Part shown: positions 27,201 through 36,754 of the stretch, in pieces
How positions within the stretch are numbered: position 1 is the first letter of the stretch
How the letters are laid out: each line of letters begins with the position of its first letter
Origin: Galaxea fascicularis
Taxonomy: Eukaryota > Cnidaria > Anthozoa > Scleractinia > Euphylliidae
Direction of reading: 5' to 3'
NCBI GenBank assembly: GCA_948470475.1
Contig: OX419335.1
Coordinates: 33,415,319 to 33,479,318, forward strand
DNA: 64,000 nucleotides
Position numbers and translations under genes: made by a program
The notes under the pieces: model-generated
The model's database searches: none
The model's input: the letters and a program-made list of their open reading frames with translations, nothing else
What the model was told of the DNA's origin: nothing

Positions 27201-30200
27201 TTCAAAGTCCATCAAACTCACAGAGTCAACAACTATCTCTGCATCTGGCAATGCTCTTCGCCTCCTTAAAACATTCACAGCTGGTTGTGCACTCTCAAAT
27301 GGGATTGTCAGGTTTGCTTGGTACTGGCCAGCCAAGAAACACTGCTTTCCAAAGTCATGCGCTTCACGCACAGGAGACAAAGAACCCGTTAGAAAGTATG
27401 GTTCATTGCTTACGACTTGAGTACCATTGTTACAGGAAAAAGGTACAAACGCTGTTCGCAAGAGAGCATTTATCCCGACCAAACGCCAGTTGAAGCTTGT
27501 CTAGAAAGCAAAACCAGAATTAAAATGAGTGAAGTAATGGTCTAAAAAATTTTTTCAGAAATCAGATTATTCCATCTGACTAAAGACTCATTGATCTAAC
27601 ACAAGCATTAGCACGGATGCCTTCTTATGAGCTGTGTTTGACCCAAAACAGCTAACATTGTCAATATTGGAGCTTAAGGATTAACATCCATGGTTCTCCT
27701 TTTCTACAGGCAACAGTCCACTTTTGTCACCTGTAAACAGCAAAGTGAACTAAAACTTTCATCATAAAAACAGACAATGAGAGACAGGTCAAAAAATTTT
27801 TTATTTTATTTTGTATTTCTCCTCCTGATCTCCATTTTTCTATGCCAAATACATTTGAAAAGGAAAACCCTGATATCTGTGACCCTCCTCTTAGCTTTTT
27901 AGGGGAAGGGGGGTCATCAACTCTTCAATGCAATCGTGTAAGTACATGTCATGAAGACAGCTTATCTTACCTTGTATCGCAGAACAAAGTTAAAGAATCC
28001 TGTTTTAGGCACATTGACTGTAAACTGAAGTACAGTTGGTGAAGGTCCACTTGTGCCTTCGTTCAGTATCACACCCACCACAAGGACACTGTCCCCAGCT
28101 GTGTTAGTAATGGTTGTGTGGTTTATCCTCTTCTCTGAAGGCTGCAAAATAAAATAGATATCAACATCCTTTCTAACAAAACAGAATGATTGCCACCTAT
28201 TGTGTACATATTAAGGACAAAACCACTTACTAAAAGGTGGAAATTGGGCAAGATACAATGGAAACTGACATGTAACCTTACTCCATTCCAACTACACCCA
28301 TAAAATGTGCATGCATGCAAGACTTCTCTGATCAACCAGATATTCAACATTACAAAAGAGAGATACATTTAATCGGTATGTTCAAGTTCACACTGCAACC
28401 AGGTGGACAATCAGACATGGTTTGATGCTACTCTGGTTTGAAAATTGATGAATGTAACTTAAAAAGTTACAATTCACGACCCAACGTTTCGACACTCCTG
28501 CCTAGTGTCTTCATCAGGCGTGATCTAGTGTTGCAAAAAGGACCCTTTTATATGCTGGTGTGTGCATTCAAAAAAACAATCCAAGGTAAAAAACACTACA
28601 GTGTGCCATCCTTGTAGTAGCTTTGGTTCAAAAGTACATACAATGTTGATGAACTTAAAAGCTAATTAACATGTGCAAAGCAATGTCAGTTCTCAGTACA
28701 ATAGGTGCCACAATGTCAACTTTGCGTACCCATTCACAAGATCAAAGCAGGAGTACTGTACTTAAATGGAGGTGGTGGTATGTTACCAAAAACCTAAATT
28801 AATTTCCCATTTTTCAACATTCTCTGGATTTGTAACAGAACAATAATTGAGAGAAAAAAAAGGTAAAATTACAATGTAGTGAGATAGCTGCTGCTAACGT
28901 ACCATGTAATATAACTATTCGTTTCCACAAACTGTACTTACATTAACAGCTAGAGCATCCTCAGCTTGAAATGTCATAAAATCTACACTTGGCACAAAGA
29001 ATCCCTGTTCAATCACATCACACCTGTTCCCTGAGAATCTTGGGCGGCAGTAGCATTGGCCAGTTGATGAACAAGAACTGTTTACTGAACCAGCCATGTC
29101 GCAGTTGCACGCAGTGCACCCTGGATTTTGAGATGTCAAGCCATAATAGCCAACCTACATAGACAACAACATTGCAGACACAACTAAAATATGTAAACTT
29201 CAACATCTAAATTATTTATTAAAAGCACTTATTAGCTTGGAGTAACAGACAATAAATTAACAATGTTGCCATGACAGAAAGAAGGATAGTCATAAAATTG
29301 TGTACATTAGAAAAAAAATATTATTAATACATCTGTAAGTGCATGCTGTAACAGCACAATTCTGTCACAACTGAATAGATGCAATTCAATAAAAATTAAT
29401 ATTAATGAAGAGCTGCAGCTTAATAGAGTTCTAAAGTGTGACATCACAAAAAATTAAATCTGTGAAATTATGGGATTGGATGCCATTTTGGAATGGAGTA
29501 TCCTTTAATAAAAAAGGTTCCTTGCCAAAACTTAGCTCTTAATTGTAATTCCCAGCTGAAATATGAAGGATTGAAATTTGATACTGCCCCATATAAATCT
29601 CTCTAATTTTGAGTCTGTTCTAAACTGAAGGAACAGAAACAAATTTTGAAGGGTTTGTATGGAATGCCATCAAACTTTGATCCCTTATATCTCTACCGGG
29701 AATTGTAATTCGGAGCTAATTTTTGGGATGAGGACGTCTTTTAGCATGCTCTATAAGAATAAGGCATCATATCCCATAATTTCAAAAATTTTATTTTTGT
29801 GACGTCATCACTTTAGAACTCTATACTGCCTGATTTTGCACTGCTGACATGTTAAGCTGTTGCCAAAATATAGAGGTCACCAAATTATTGTGATGCTCAA
29901 GACATGTCTTTAAAGCCTAATGATGGTATTAAACACAGATTTAAAGAAAAGATTGGTGGAGAACAGAGATGATTGACAGTGACAGTGATGAAGGAACTGT
30001 ATGGGATGGCCTGTCTCATGGGGCAAGGCACAGGCCAAAGAATTGAAAATGGTTAATAAGTGATGGCCGCTACTGTATGTTTGCGGCCTTACGTGTACTT
30101 CCGTATCTGGATCATGATCAGAAGGATATTAAGTAATTACTAATTATAATGAATAGTAAATGATTGAGAGCAAATTTACAACAATCAAGTCACTGTTATC

Positions 30201-33200
30201 AAAAATGTTCCTCACCTGGCATTTATTGCATGTTCGTCCAGTCAGCAGTGGTTTGCATGGGCACTGTCCACTGACTTTATCACACACATTTGATTGATTC
30301 ATGGTTCCAGTCAGGTTACACATACAATCTAAACACACAGAAAAACAAAATAATTTCTTAATAACATGAACAGTACTGTTATGGGCAAGACAGCTCCATC
30401 ACACTGCACATTCACTAAGCCATACTCCAGAATGGGAAGTTACTGTTAACGAGTTACATGTAACCTCCATACGCCATGTTACTTTTGTTGTCAATTGAAA
30501 AATGTACTTGTAAGGAATTCTTCTGTTTTAACAAAACTCACTGGGTACATCCAGAAAGTATCCCTTTCTGGGGAAGGGGGTCATTAAAAATTCCCCAGGG
30601 AAGGGGCAAAACATTACATGTAATTATTTTAAGGGAATGTGTGACTCTAATTGCAATTTACTTCGGGGTGCTTAGGGAGTGAAAACTGAAATATCTTCCA
30701 ACTGGCAGTTGCAGAGCTGCCAATAACTTTTGGTTATCAGACAATGTCCCCCTAAAATTAGCCCATGTCCAACTAAATCTAAACTTTGGTGGAACAATAT
30801 ATCTGGACGAATTTTTTTTACCAAATGATAAGTAAATAATGATAAGTAAACATAAAATTTTGAAAAAAATGTCCAACCACATTCCTGTTCTGTTCGACCA
30901 AAACTTGGTCAGACGTTCATGTACATGTATGTCCCTTCAGGAAAGAAATTAAAATTATTTGCACCCCTTACACTGTAAGTCACATGAATAGTTTCTGGAA
31001 TTGCACATTCTTTAATTTATACCTTGACATCCCGCTTCATTACTTGTGCTCAATTTCCAGAAAGTATCACGACAGGTGTCACAGGCCCTCCCTGTCACAT
31101 GACTCTTACAAGCACACTGTCCAGTGACACCATCACATGTGGAATTGTCTGCTGAACTGTTCACACCAGGACCATGGCAAGCACATGCTGTTGTAAATGA
31201 TTAAAAGTACGTTTAATTAATCAAAAATGTATTCAACACAACCATGGTGTATTTAATACAGTGTACATAGCATCAATTTTGTTTAGCAGCCCTCAAAGTT
31301 GATCAGAATAGCTTGATCCCCTTGAATCAAACAAGATCACTTATTGTAGTGTGCCTATGATCAGCTGGTGTATCGGGGTTCAAAATAAAATCAGAGCTTT
31401 TAGCCTGAATTTATAGGCTTTTTTTCCCAAGGCTGATTTTTTCGCCGATCAATAGATGTAATTTTCTATTGCTTCAGTGAAAAATCGCCGGAAAGCGTGA
31501 TCAAAGTGCCGGCTGTCGCCGGCAGCCAGCTGCTTTTTTGAACCCTGTGTATGGTAAAATATCCTGAACAAGTAACATAAGATCAACAGGTCTCGTATTT
31601 CTGTGAACTATAAACTCACCCAGACAAGTGTTTGAGTCATTCTGAGGCACAGCTTGATTTCGATAGGAAGATCGTTTACAGAGGTCGCAGTGGTCCCCTT
31701 GTGTGTTGTCTTTGCAGTTATCACAAACTCCATATCCTTTGGTCTCATTATAGGTGCAGCTATCAGCATGATTGTTACACTCACAGGCTATAGAGATCAT
31801 CATGGATGTTAACAAGATAGCAATGACTAATGGTTCCAACTAACCAGTGAAACAATATTTAACTCTACAAAATGTTCAAATATTGAAGAAGTGGAGTAAT
31901 CAAGTGCTGACAGTTATATTATTAATAATTAATAATAATTAATTGGTGTTTTGGCAGCTGTCAAACCAAAAGTAATAATTATTTTTGGTTTGACAGCTGC
32001 CAAAATGCCAGCGCATTATTTCTTAAAAGCTTTGTCTCCATTTTTCTCCATGGGTCACACTTTAATGTTATTGTCATGAACAAAATTTAAAGGAATTCAC
32101 AGGAAACAGGGAAGGGCACCAGTGTTTAACTTTTTTCAGTCAGTAGTGCAAGTATTGATGCATTTTGTAAGCACACAGTCAAATTAACATGTGAACATAC
32201 ACCAAAATTATTGTGTTTTTCTGTGTTGAGCAGTTGGTACTCTAGAAGTATTTTACCAGCCCTTGACAATTGACCTAAGAGTCGACTGTACTTTGCATTT
32301 TGAAAAGTTATGATATGCAGCATTCAGGGTGTACATGTGTATGTCATATGTCTGAGTTTTCAAACATGAAAGAGAACAAACTCCAAACATTCAGTATAAC
32401 CACACCTTCACAAGCCTCCCTGATGCGATAAGGTTTGTTGTTGAATAGTGGCAAGCATCTCTCACAGTTACGTCCATCAGTGTTTCTCTTGCATATGCAC
32501 TTTGAAATATCCTAGAGAAAAACAAAACACATAGCAAGCATTTAGTGTTATATGCATCACATTAGAGCTGGAAATGTATAACGTAGCACTCTAAACACTC
32601 TCAATTGTTATTACAATAATAATGATGACAACGATAACATTCTTTCACAGCAGTCTAAAAGTATTTCTCCAAAAACTGTTCAGTGTTTCTGTTGCAGGTC
32701 AAAACGATTTCAACCTAGTTTGATTCTCAATTTTCTTTGTCTCCTAACCCTTGTTCATTTTGACATACATGCATGCACGACATTTACATAGCACAAGTGT
32801 CATGTTCATTTCTTATAAATTACATGTGATAAACATGATACACAAACTTGTTGATTGCATTGGCTTTACATAATCAGGGTTCTCAACAGAACCTTGAACA
32901 GCTGTTGATGTGCTTTTTTCAGCCACAACATGGAAGTACATGACAGAAGCCTTCTACTGAACGAGGTGCTTTTACAGCCTTTACTCACTAGTAACACCCA
33001 TGTCAGGTGTTACTGGTTACGGGTTCAACTAAGAACCCTGATAATACTCATTTCAGTAGTCAAATCATCTTACATTTGGGTCACATTGTGATGCTTGTCC
33101 ATTGCAAAAGCATGCGGCCAAGACATCCCAGTCAGATACAGTAAAGAAGAAGCTTCTTTTGAGTGACGTAGTGATCGTTGACGGGTCAAACAGACTTGAC

Positions 33201-35931
33201 GTTCTAAACTTCACCAACACCATTCTGAGATTGGTCATTAGAAAAAAGGCCTGTTTTTCAGGATCAGTCAGAAGATTTTGTGCAGCCGCCTCATCACGCA
33301 TTGGTGAATAATAGAGCTGCAGGGACATGAGATGAAGACCAAGAATTAAAATCATTAAACACTGGCAGCTCTGGCATGTACTGTGGCAACGTCACACAAA
33401 ATAGGAACCACAATATTGGACAGAATAAATACAGAAATGAACCCCCCCCCCCCTACCCCAAAATCAATAATGAACTACACTCAAACCAAAATGTGCCATT
33501 TTTTCTGCCATAAAAATAGAGAGAGGGGTGGTCTTTATGAATCTTTTCAATAGACTACTTTCAAAATAGCAAAATTCAGCTTACAGTTGATAGCGAGGCC
33601 CAGATTGATATTCTGAATGCAGCATATTGTCCAAGATTGAAGTTAGCTACGTGAATTTTCACCACTTTCAGGGGTGATTGGTAACTATGGTACACTGTAT
33701 ACAACACGTATAATGGTAAAAATGACCTATACCGATTCACTTCCAAAACCTTGATTTACAGCAAATCAAACATTTTGTACACCATAAAGAGATTGACAGG
33801 TTTTTGTTTTCTGGGAATAAAGGCCGGATCTGTGAGCAAACTTCCCTTTGCTCGTGTTATAACAGGGCTCTTGGCATAACTGTGCTTTTAATATGCTGTT
33901 TGAAAAACTTTAAAGTAGGATTCTTAATAGCTACGGTATTTACACACAATCAATTAAATTACATCAATTACCCACTGTGAAGGGGCAAATGTCCAAGATT
34001 CATTCATACAAGGCTTTTTAAAGCTTTTATAAATGCTAGGGACAACATTGTGACTCCCCAAGGTGTCAAGTCATGCTTACTACCAGTCAATTACTGTTAG
34101 TAATCAATAATATTGAATTACATGTACATGTATATGCATTTCACCTAAAAACCAGTTAAGCTTTTATACCCTAACAAACTCCATGAAAAGCAAGAAACCA
34201 ATTCTCTTTAACACAAACTTTTTTCATAATACTGCTGAGAAAAAATGTGTTCTAGGCAAACAGTTACAGACAAAAGTTCCTGTTCAGTACTTACAGCTAA
34301 AAGTACATGTAGCTAAACAACAACCGTAAACTTTGAAAATCACATAATTATACTTTTTAGTACTCTAGCAAAATACAAATATGGCACACCAATATAATGG
34401 CAAGCCTTTTTCTACTCTTTGGACAATATCTTAGCCTATGGTGATGTAACTGCGGAAGAATTTGTCTGCATGGACAATTAAACAAAGCTCTTACTTGTGT
34501 TTATATCTATGTTTGTATATAAATACAAGTCCACGACATTCTAAACCATTAAAGATTTAAAAGAGCAAAGTTGGTTAAAAAAAAATTATTGATATATGTT
34601 GCTATGAGTGGTAATCTAAGTTGCAACAACAATGCAAATAATTGCAATGTAATGTGGCTTGGTACAATGTATGATGATGTGGATAAACACTTGTATAGCT
34701 GGTAATTATTGGAGTAAAAGCTGCAATAAGAAATCGCATGAAACGAGATAAATCTTTTACCGCACAGATATGCATATGTTGTGAAAAATCAGATTGAAAC
34801 AAGTACGGGCGGGGAAGATAAGGGCACACAAACTAGCGAAGATGTATCACAATTTATTAAATCGGCATTTGTAAAACTTTGGCGGCTAAAGACAAGTGGT
34901 AATATGATCCTTGGATATGAAAGAGCACCGCAAACATACCGTTTCTAAGGTTATGTGTTCACAGTGAAATTGAGGAAAAGAATTGCATTTGAGATTACAG
35001 TGAAGCAAGCTTCCCAAAAAAAGATCAGCTTACCTCAAGCAAGTCTATTAAAATTCATAATTATTATAAAGCTTAACGATAATGTCGCAAATTATGTACC
35101 TCCATTAACAGGTTGCATAAAACCTAAAAAACCACACAATTCTCGCGTCCCAAATCCCGAGAACCACATGTTAACCATCCTGGTGTAATAACAGCTGGAA
35201 AACTAGCATGTCCAGCTTTTTAGAATGGTCCAGAGAAAACAGAAATCGGCCCCGTTCAACGGAAGTACATGTATTTTGACATCAAGCTCAAACGGAGTTT
35301 TTACGCAGCCAACAAAATAAAAATGAGCCTTCGGCCCACTTACCTGCTTCGTAGGATTTGTTCCCGGATCGATTTTAAAGCACTGGACTTTTAAGCCATC
35401 TCGCTCGTTGTCTGGGGTTTCTGGCATGTTAAAATATTTCGTACAGTTTGTAGCAAAGTAAGTTATAGGTCTGTATGTCAAGCCCGAGTCGTTAGACTTC
35501 AAAAAGTACATTGCCGCTGGCAGGTCGTGGTAAAAAGTCACCACAGATTGATAGAGCATGAAAGTGCTTCCAACATCTAGATGAAGAACAACTGGAAATT
35601 CATAGTTTTTAGATTTCCAGAACGTGTTGGCACTAAAAGCATCGTTCACAAAACTAGGAGGATGTTTAAGGCTGTCATCATTGGCGTTGCACACATTGTC
35701 GCAAACCAAATTTAAGCAGTATTGTTCTGGCGAAGGATCGCCGCAAGTTGAGTTCGCTGTTACATTAAATTTCCCCGCAATGTCATTAGGAGATGGATAG
35801 CAAGGTCCATTACTACACTGATTCTGACAGGAAACAGCCTGAACTGCAAAAATTGCAAGTAAGCACGAGATAACGAAGTTCGAAGTCCCACAATTCGAAC
35901 AAGGCTGGAAACGTCTCACAGTTCTCTGCAT
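6214..35931 (-). CDS. Laminin subunit, beta-like, with both LF (IV-B) and L4 (IV-A) domains; 29 exons
   Basis: Secreted basement-membrane chain expected to join a laminin heterotrimer through its coiled coil. Exons 5' to 3': 35931-35344, 33316-33074, 32511-32406, 31787-31620, 31187-31023, 30328-30216, 29154-28942, 28141-27971, 27500-27222, 26795-26615, 25123-24974, 24763-24482, 22976-22628, 21005-20759, 18971-18793, 17933-17710, 17047-16821, 15742-15580, 15027-14837, 14423-14330, 13172-13035, 11902-11649, 11279-10980, 10425-10030, 9569-9286, 8731-8590, 7845-7669, 7366-7222, 6359-6214. They sum to 6,315 nt in consistent phase (2,104 aa). Domains: signal peptide (hydrophobic core 19-35), LN to about 265, LE repeats, LF about 505-705 (ends IVVDSVVVMP), LE repeats, L4 about 910-1130 (VYFVAPAKYLGDKR), LE repeats, coiled coil from about 1500. 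The coiled coil opens with the beta-type Cys-Trp start (CYMNWEILI) and contains beta-like LHQIQNLTEDI; the C-terminus is YGQC plus four residues. Family assignment is sure; chain type is an inference. Confidence 0.95.
6758..6878. mobile_element. MITE (gggccgagttgctc ends) inserted in a short tandem repeat
   Basis: The inverted ends are gggccgagttgctc and its complement with one or two changes, with inner ggttagcgctaacc palindromes. It is flanked by four copies of a 'ttcgctaacgt' word (near 6741, 6879, 6899 and 6920), so it appears to have landed in a minisatellite. It lies in the last laminin intron. Confidence 0.7.
9012..9213. mobile_element. Short DNA transposon (hAT-like) with target-site duplication
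   Basis: Imperfect terminal inverted repeats tagcctgcacgcaggc and gcctgcaagcaggcta are bounded by the direct repeat cctcataaa on both sides (9003-9011 and 9214-9222). The 8-9-bp duplication is typical of hAT-type insertion. It lies between laminin exons 25 and 26. Confidence 0.75.
10566..10890 (+). pseudogene. Decayed non-LTR retrotransposon reverse transcriptase fragment
   Basis: A plus-strand frame around 10572 reads ADDTSLTASGNDLDKLL and then NRLTLNLRKTK, followed after interruptions by KYLGEYIDSH and WNDHIDFVC. This is the catalytic YADD region and what follows in LINE-type reverse transcriptases. The expected Tyr codon before ADD is a TAA stop, and other stops and a gap are present. It lies in laminin intron 23, antisense to that gene. 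Confidence 0.75.
12243..12440. repeat. Dispersed repeat, copy 1 (inverted relative to 31370-31550)
   Basis: Shared words include 'aaaatcagccttggg', 'cctataaattcaggc' and 'cgatttttcac', in opposite orientation to the copy at 31370-31550. Both lie in laminin introns. Confidence 0.65.
13307..13680. mobile_element. MITE family 'agggagtttt', copy 1
   Basis: The ends agggagttttagca and tgctaaaactccct are inverted repeats, followed inward by CG-rich triplet runs (gacggcgacggc / gccgttgccgtt). A second copy with similar interior is at 50968-51329. It lies in a laminin intron. Confidence 0.8.
13830..14283 (+). pseudogene. 5'-truncated LINE 3' end with (TTA)n tail
   Basis: The plus-strand frame at 13914 reads KLWNALPHEIRSISN and TFKRHLKTHLF, the conserved tail of CR1/L2-type reverse transcriptase proteins. 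Upstream, RTRAKLGNRS is followed by a stop. The element ends in an attattatta-type run at 14264-14283, as these LINEs do. It lies in laminin intron 20. Confidence 0.7.
17244..17472. mobile_element. MITE with aataggtggtttt ends
   Basis: The end repeats are 17244-17256 and 17460-17472. A near-perfect palindrome around a central tgacgtca core sits at about 17350-17381. It lies in a laminin intron. Confidence 0.65.
18177..18378. mobile_element. MITE with aaaggccctggcaaacg ends
   Basis: Terminal inverted repeats of 17 bp lie at 18177-18193 and 18362-18378. The interior repeats the words 'aacaaatgtttccccgtttgc' and 'gacacaaatgtt'. Confidence 0.8.
18446..18545. repeat. 'tcaaggacttttc' repeat block, copy 1
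   Basis: Several variants of 'ttcaaggactttt' and 'tcaaggagtt' occur within 100 bp. A related block is at 24180-24430. Both lie in laminin introns. Confidence 0.45.
19549..19850 (-). mobile_element. tRNA-derived SINE, copy 1
   Basis: A tRNA-like head at 19622-19693 (minus) has A- and B-box-like parts, a good acceptor stem (ggcttca/tgaagtc) and a T arm, but the base before the anticodon is C rather than U. It is followed by the body sequence 'gcctgaaaaaaattt...attgcg'. The same head and body recur at 48310-48720, and a body-only copy at 52855-52998. That points to a SINE rather than a working tRNA gene. Confidence 0.7.
22183..22355. mobile_element. MITE with about 35-bp imperfect inverted ends
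   Basis: The ends share gtttggaccgagagaagttt and its complement, plus an outer tatcagt/actgata. The interior is non-coding. It lies in a laminin intron. Confidence 0.7.
23141..23339. mobile_element. Foldback element with about 80-bp arms
   Basis: The arms at 23141-23225 and 23257-23339 match with only a few differences, leaving a loop of about 30 bases. Transcribed as part of the laminin intron it would form a long hairpin. Confidence 0.85.
24180..24430. repeat. 'tcaaggacttttc' repeat block, copy 2
   Basis: The words ttcaaggacttttcaaggg, tttcaaggac and cgaggactttcc recur. Related to 18446-18545. Confidence 0.4.
25328..25502 (-). mobile_element. Penelope-like element remnant with hammerhead-like motif, copy 1
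   Basis: About 95% identical to 28378-28555. On the minus strand, 25464-25434 reads ctgatga, then a 6-bp stem (gacact/agtgtc) with a 7-base loop, then gaaac, the conserved core of a hammerhead ribozyme. One extra base sits between the first core box and the stem. Such cores are known from the terminal repeats of Penelope-like elements; the assignment here is inferred. Confidence 0.55.
26099..26568 (+). mobile_element. Possible Helitron-like element with strong A/C strand bias
   Basis: The plus strand is markedly A/C-rich from about 26170 to 26550. It ends in a hairpin ggagcaa-c-ttgctcc whose last base begins CTAG followed by T (26551-26569), the layout of Helitron 3' ends (hairpin, CTRR, insertion before T). 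The 5' end is a guess. No protein is encoded. It lies in laminin intron 10. Confidence 0.35.
28378..28555 (-). mobile_element. Penelope-like element remnant with hammerhead-like motif, copy 2
   Basis: Direct repeat of 25328-25502. The core on the minus strand is at 28517-28497 (ctgatga, stem gacact/agtgtc, gaaac). It lies in laminin intron 7, between exons 7 and 8. Confidence 0.55.
29423..29824. mobile_element. MITE-like element with atagagttctaaagtg ends
   Basis: The ends at 29423-29450 and about 29797-29824 are inverted repeats with small changes. The 350-bp interior is AT-rich and non-coding. It lies in laminin intron 6. Confidence 0.7.
31370..31550. repeat. Dispersed repeat, copy 2 (inverted relative to 12243-12440)
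   Basis: Matches the other copy in reverse orientation, including the 'gggttcaaaataaaatcag' edge. It lies in laminin intron 4, just 3' of exon 4. Confidence 0.65.
31949..32005. repeat. Hairpin with 23-bp arms
   Basis: The arm ttttggcagctgtcaaacca is repeated inverted after a loop of about 10 bases. An AT-only run (attaataattaataataatt) lies just before it. Confidence 0.7.
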
Positions 35932-36754
35932 TTTCGTTCCAATTCGCTACGTTTGCAGCATCATTTGCACGTTTTATAGTCCAAAACTGTTATTTGCAGT
36001 TCGCCTTCGTCCAAAAAATGGAAGCCTAGTGAAAATACTGCCTGTATTCTTCAAAACCGACAAGAAATACCTCAACCTTTTGTACCACAATAGAATTTGA
36101 CTCCTGCAATTTGAAAGCCAAGTGCAATTTGACAACCGCTGCAATGAGAATCTCAGGTGAATCACTGGAAAGAAATTGTACTTCCCCAATACGCCAAACA
36201 TGTACCCTAAAATTCACGTTAAACGTATTAGATTGTATAAGAAATATAACTGCTTGGTTTAGAGCATACTAATTCCAACACAGATTTCAGGTGCTGTTAA
36301 AATCGCAGAAACGTTGTAGGAGGAAACGGTGATTGGTATTCAAATTCTCTTCACTATCAAACGGTCAACCGAACGCGCTGCGCGCCTTCGCTGCTAGGTA
36401 ACCAGTAGGACTCGGCTTAAAAATTAACTTTGATCAAAACTGTGAAATTTGTTCATGAAGTGAGGTTTATAAGGGTTTGCAAGAAATTTGCACTTCATGT
36501 GCAACACAAGATTCAATTGTGCTCCAATACAACTGCAAAGAAAAGTAATTTTAAAGACATGGCTGTGTGATTGCAGTGGAAATACAGTATATACAAACCA
36601 AGTATGCGAATCGAACATGATTACGTCATGTCTCTAGAACGTCCAAAAAAATCCATATTTTTGACAGTTTCTAGGAAGTCGTGGTTTTGCTTGACTACCA
36701 CTTTTGGAAGGTTAAAGGTGGACAAGAGAAGAGATTTGTTGTAATAATGAGAAT

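Noticed and set aside
27075..27221. Coding extension of laminin exon 9
   Set aside because: The GTGAGT donor before it restores the conserved beta-chain motif; the extension has no homology to LF domains.
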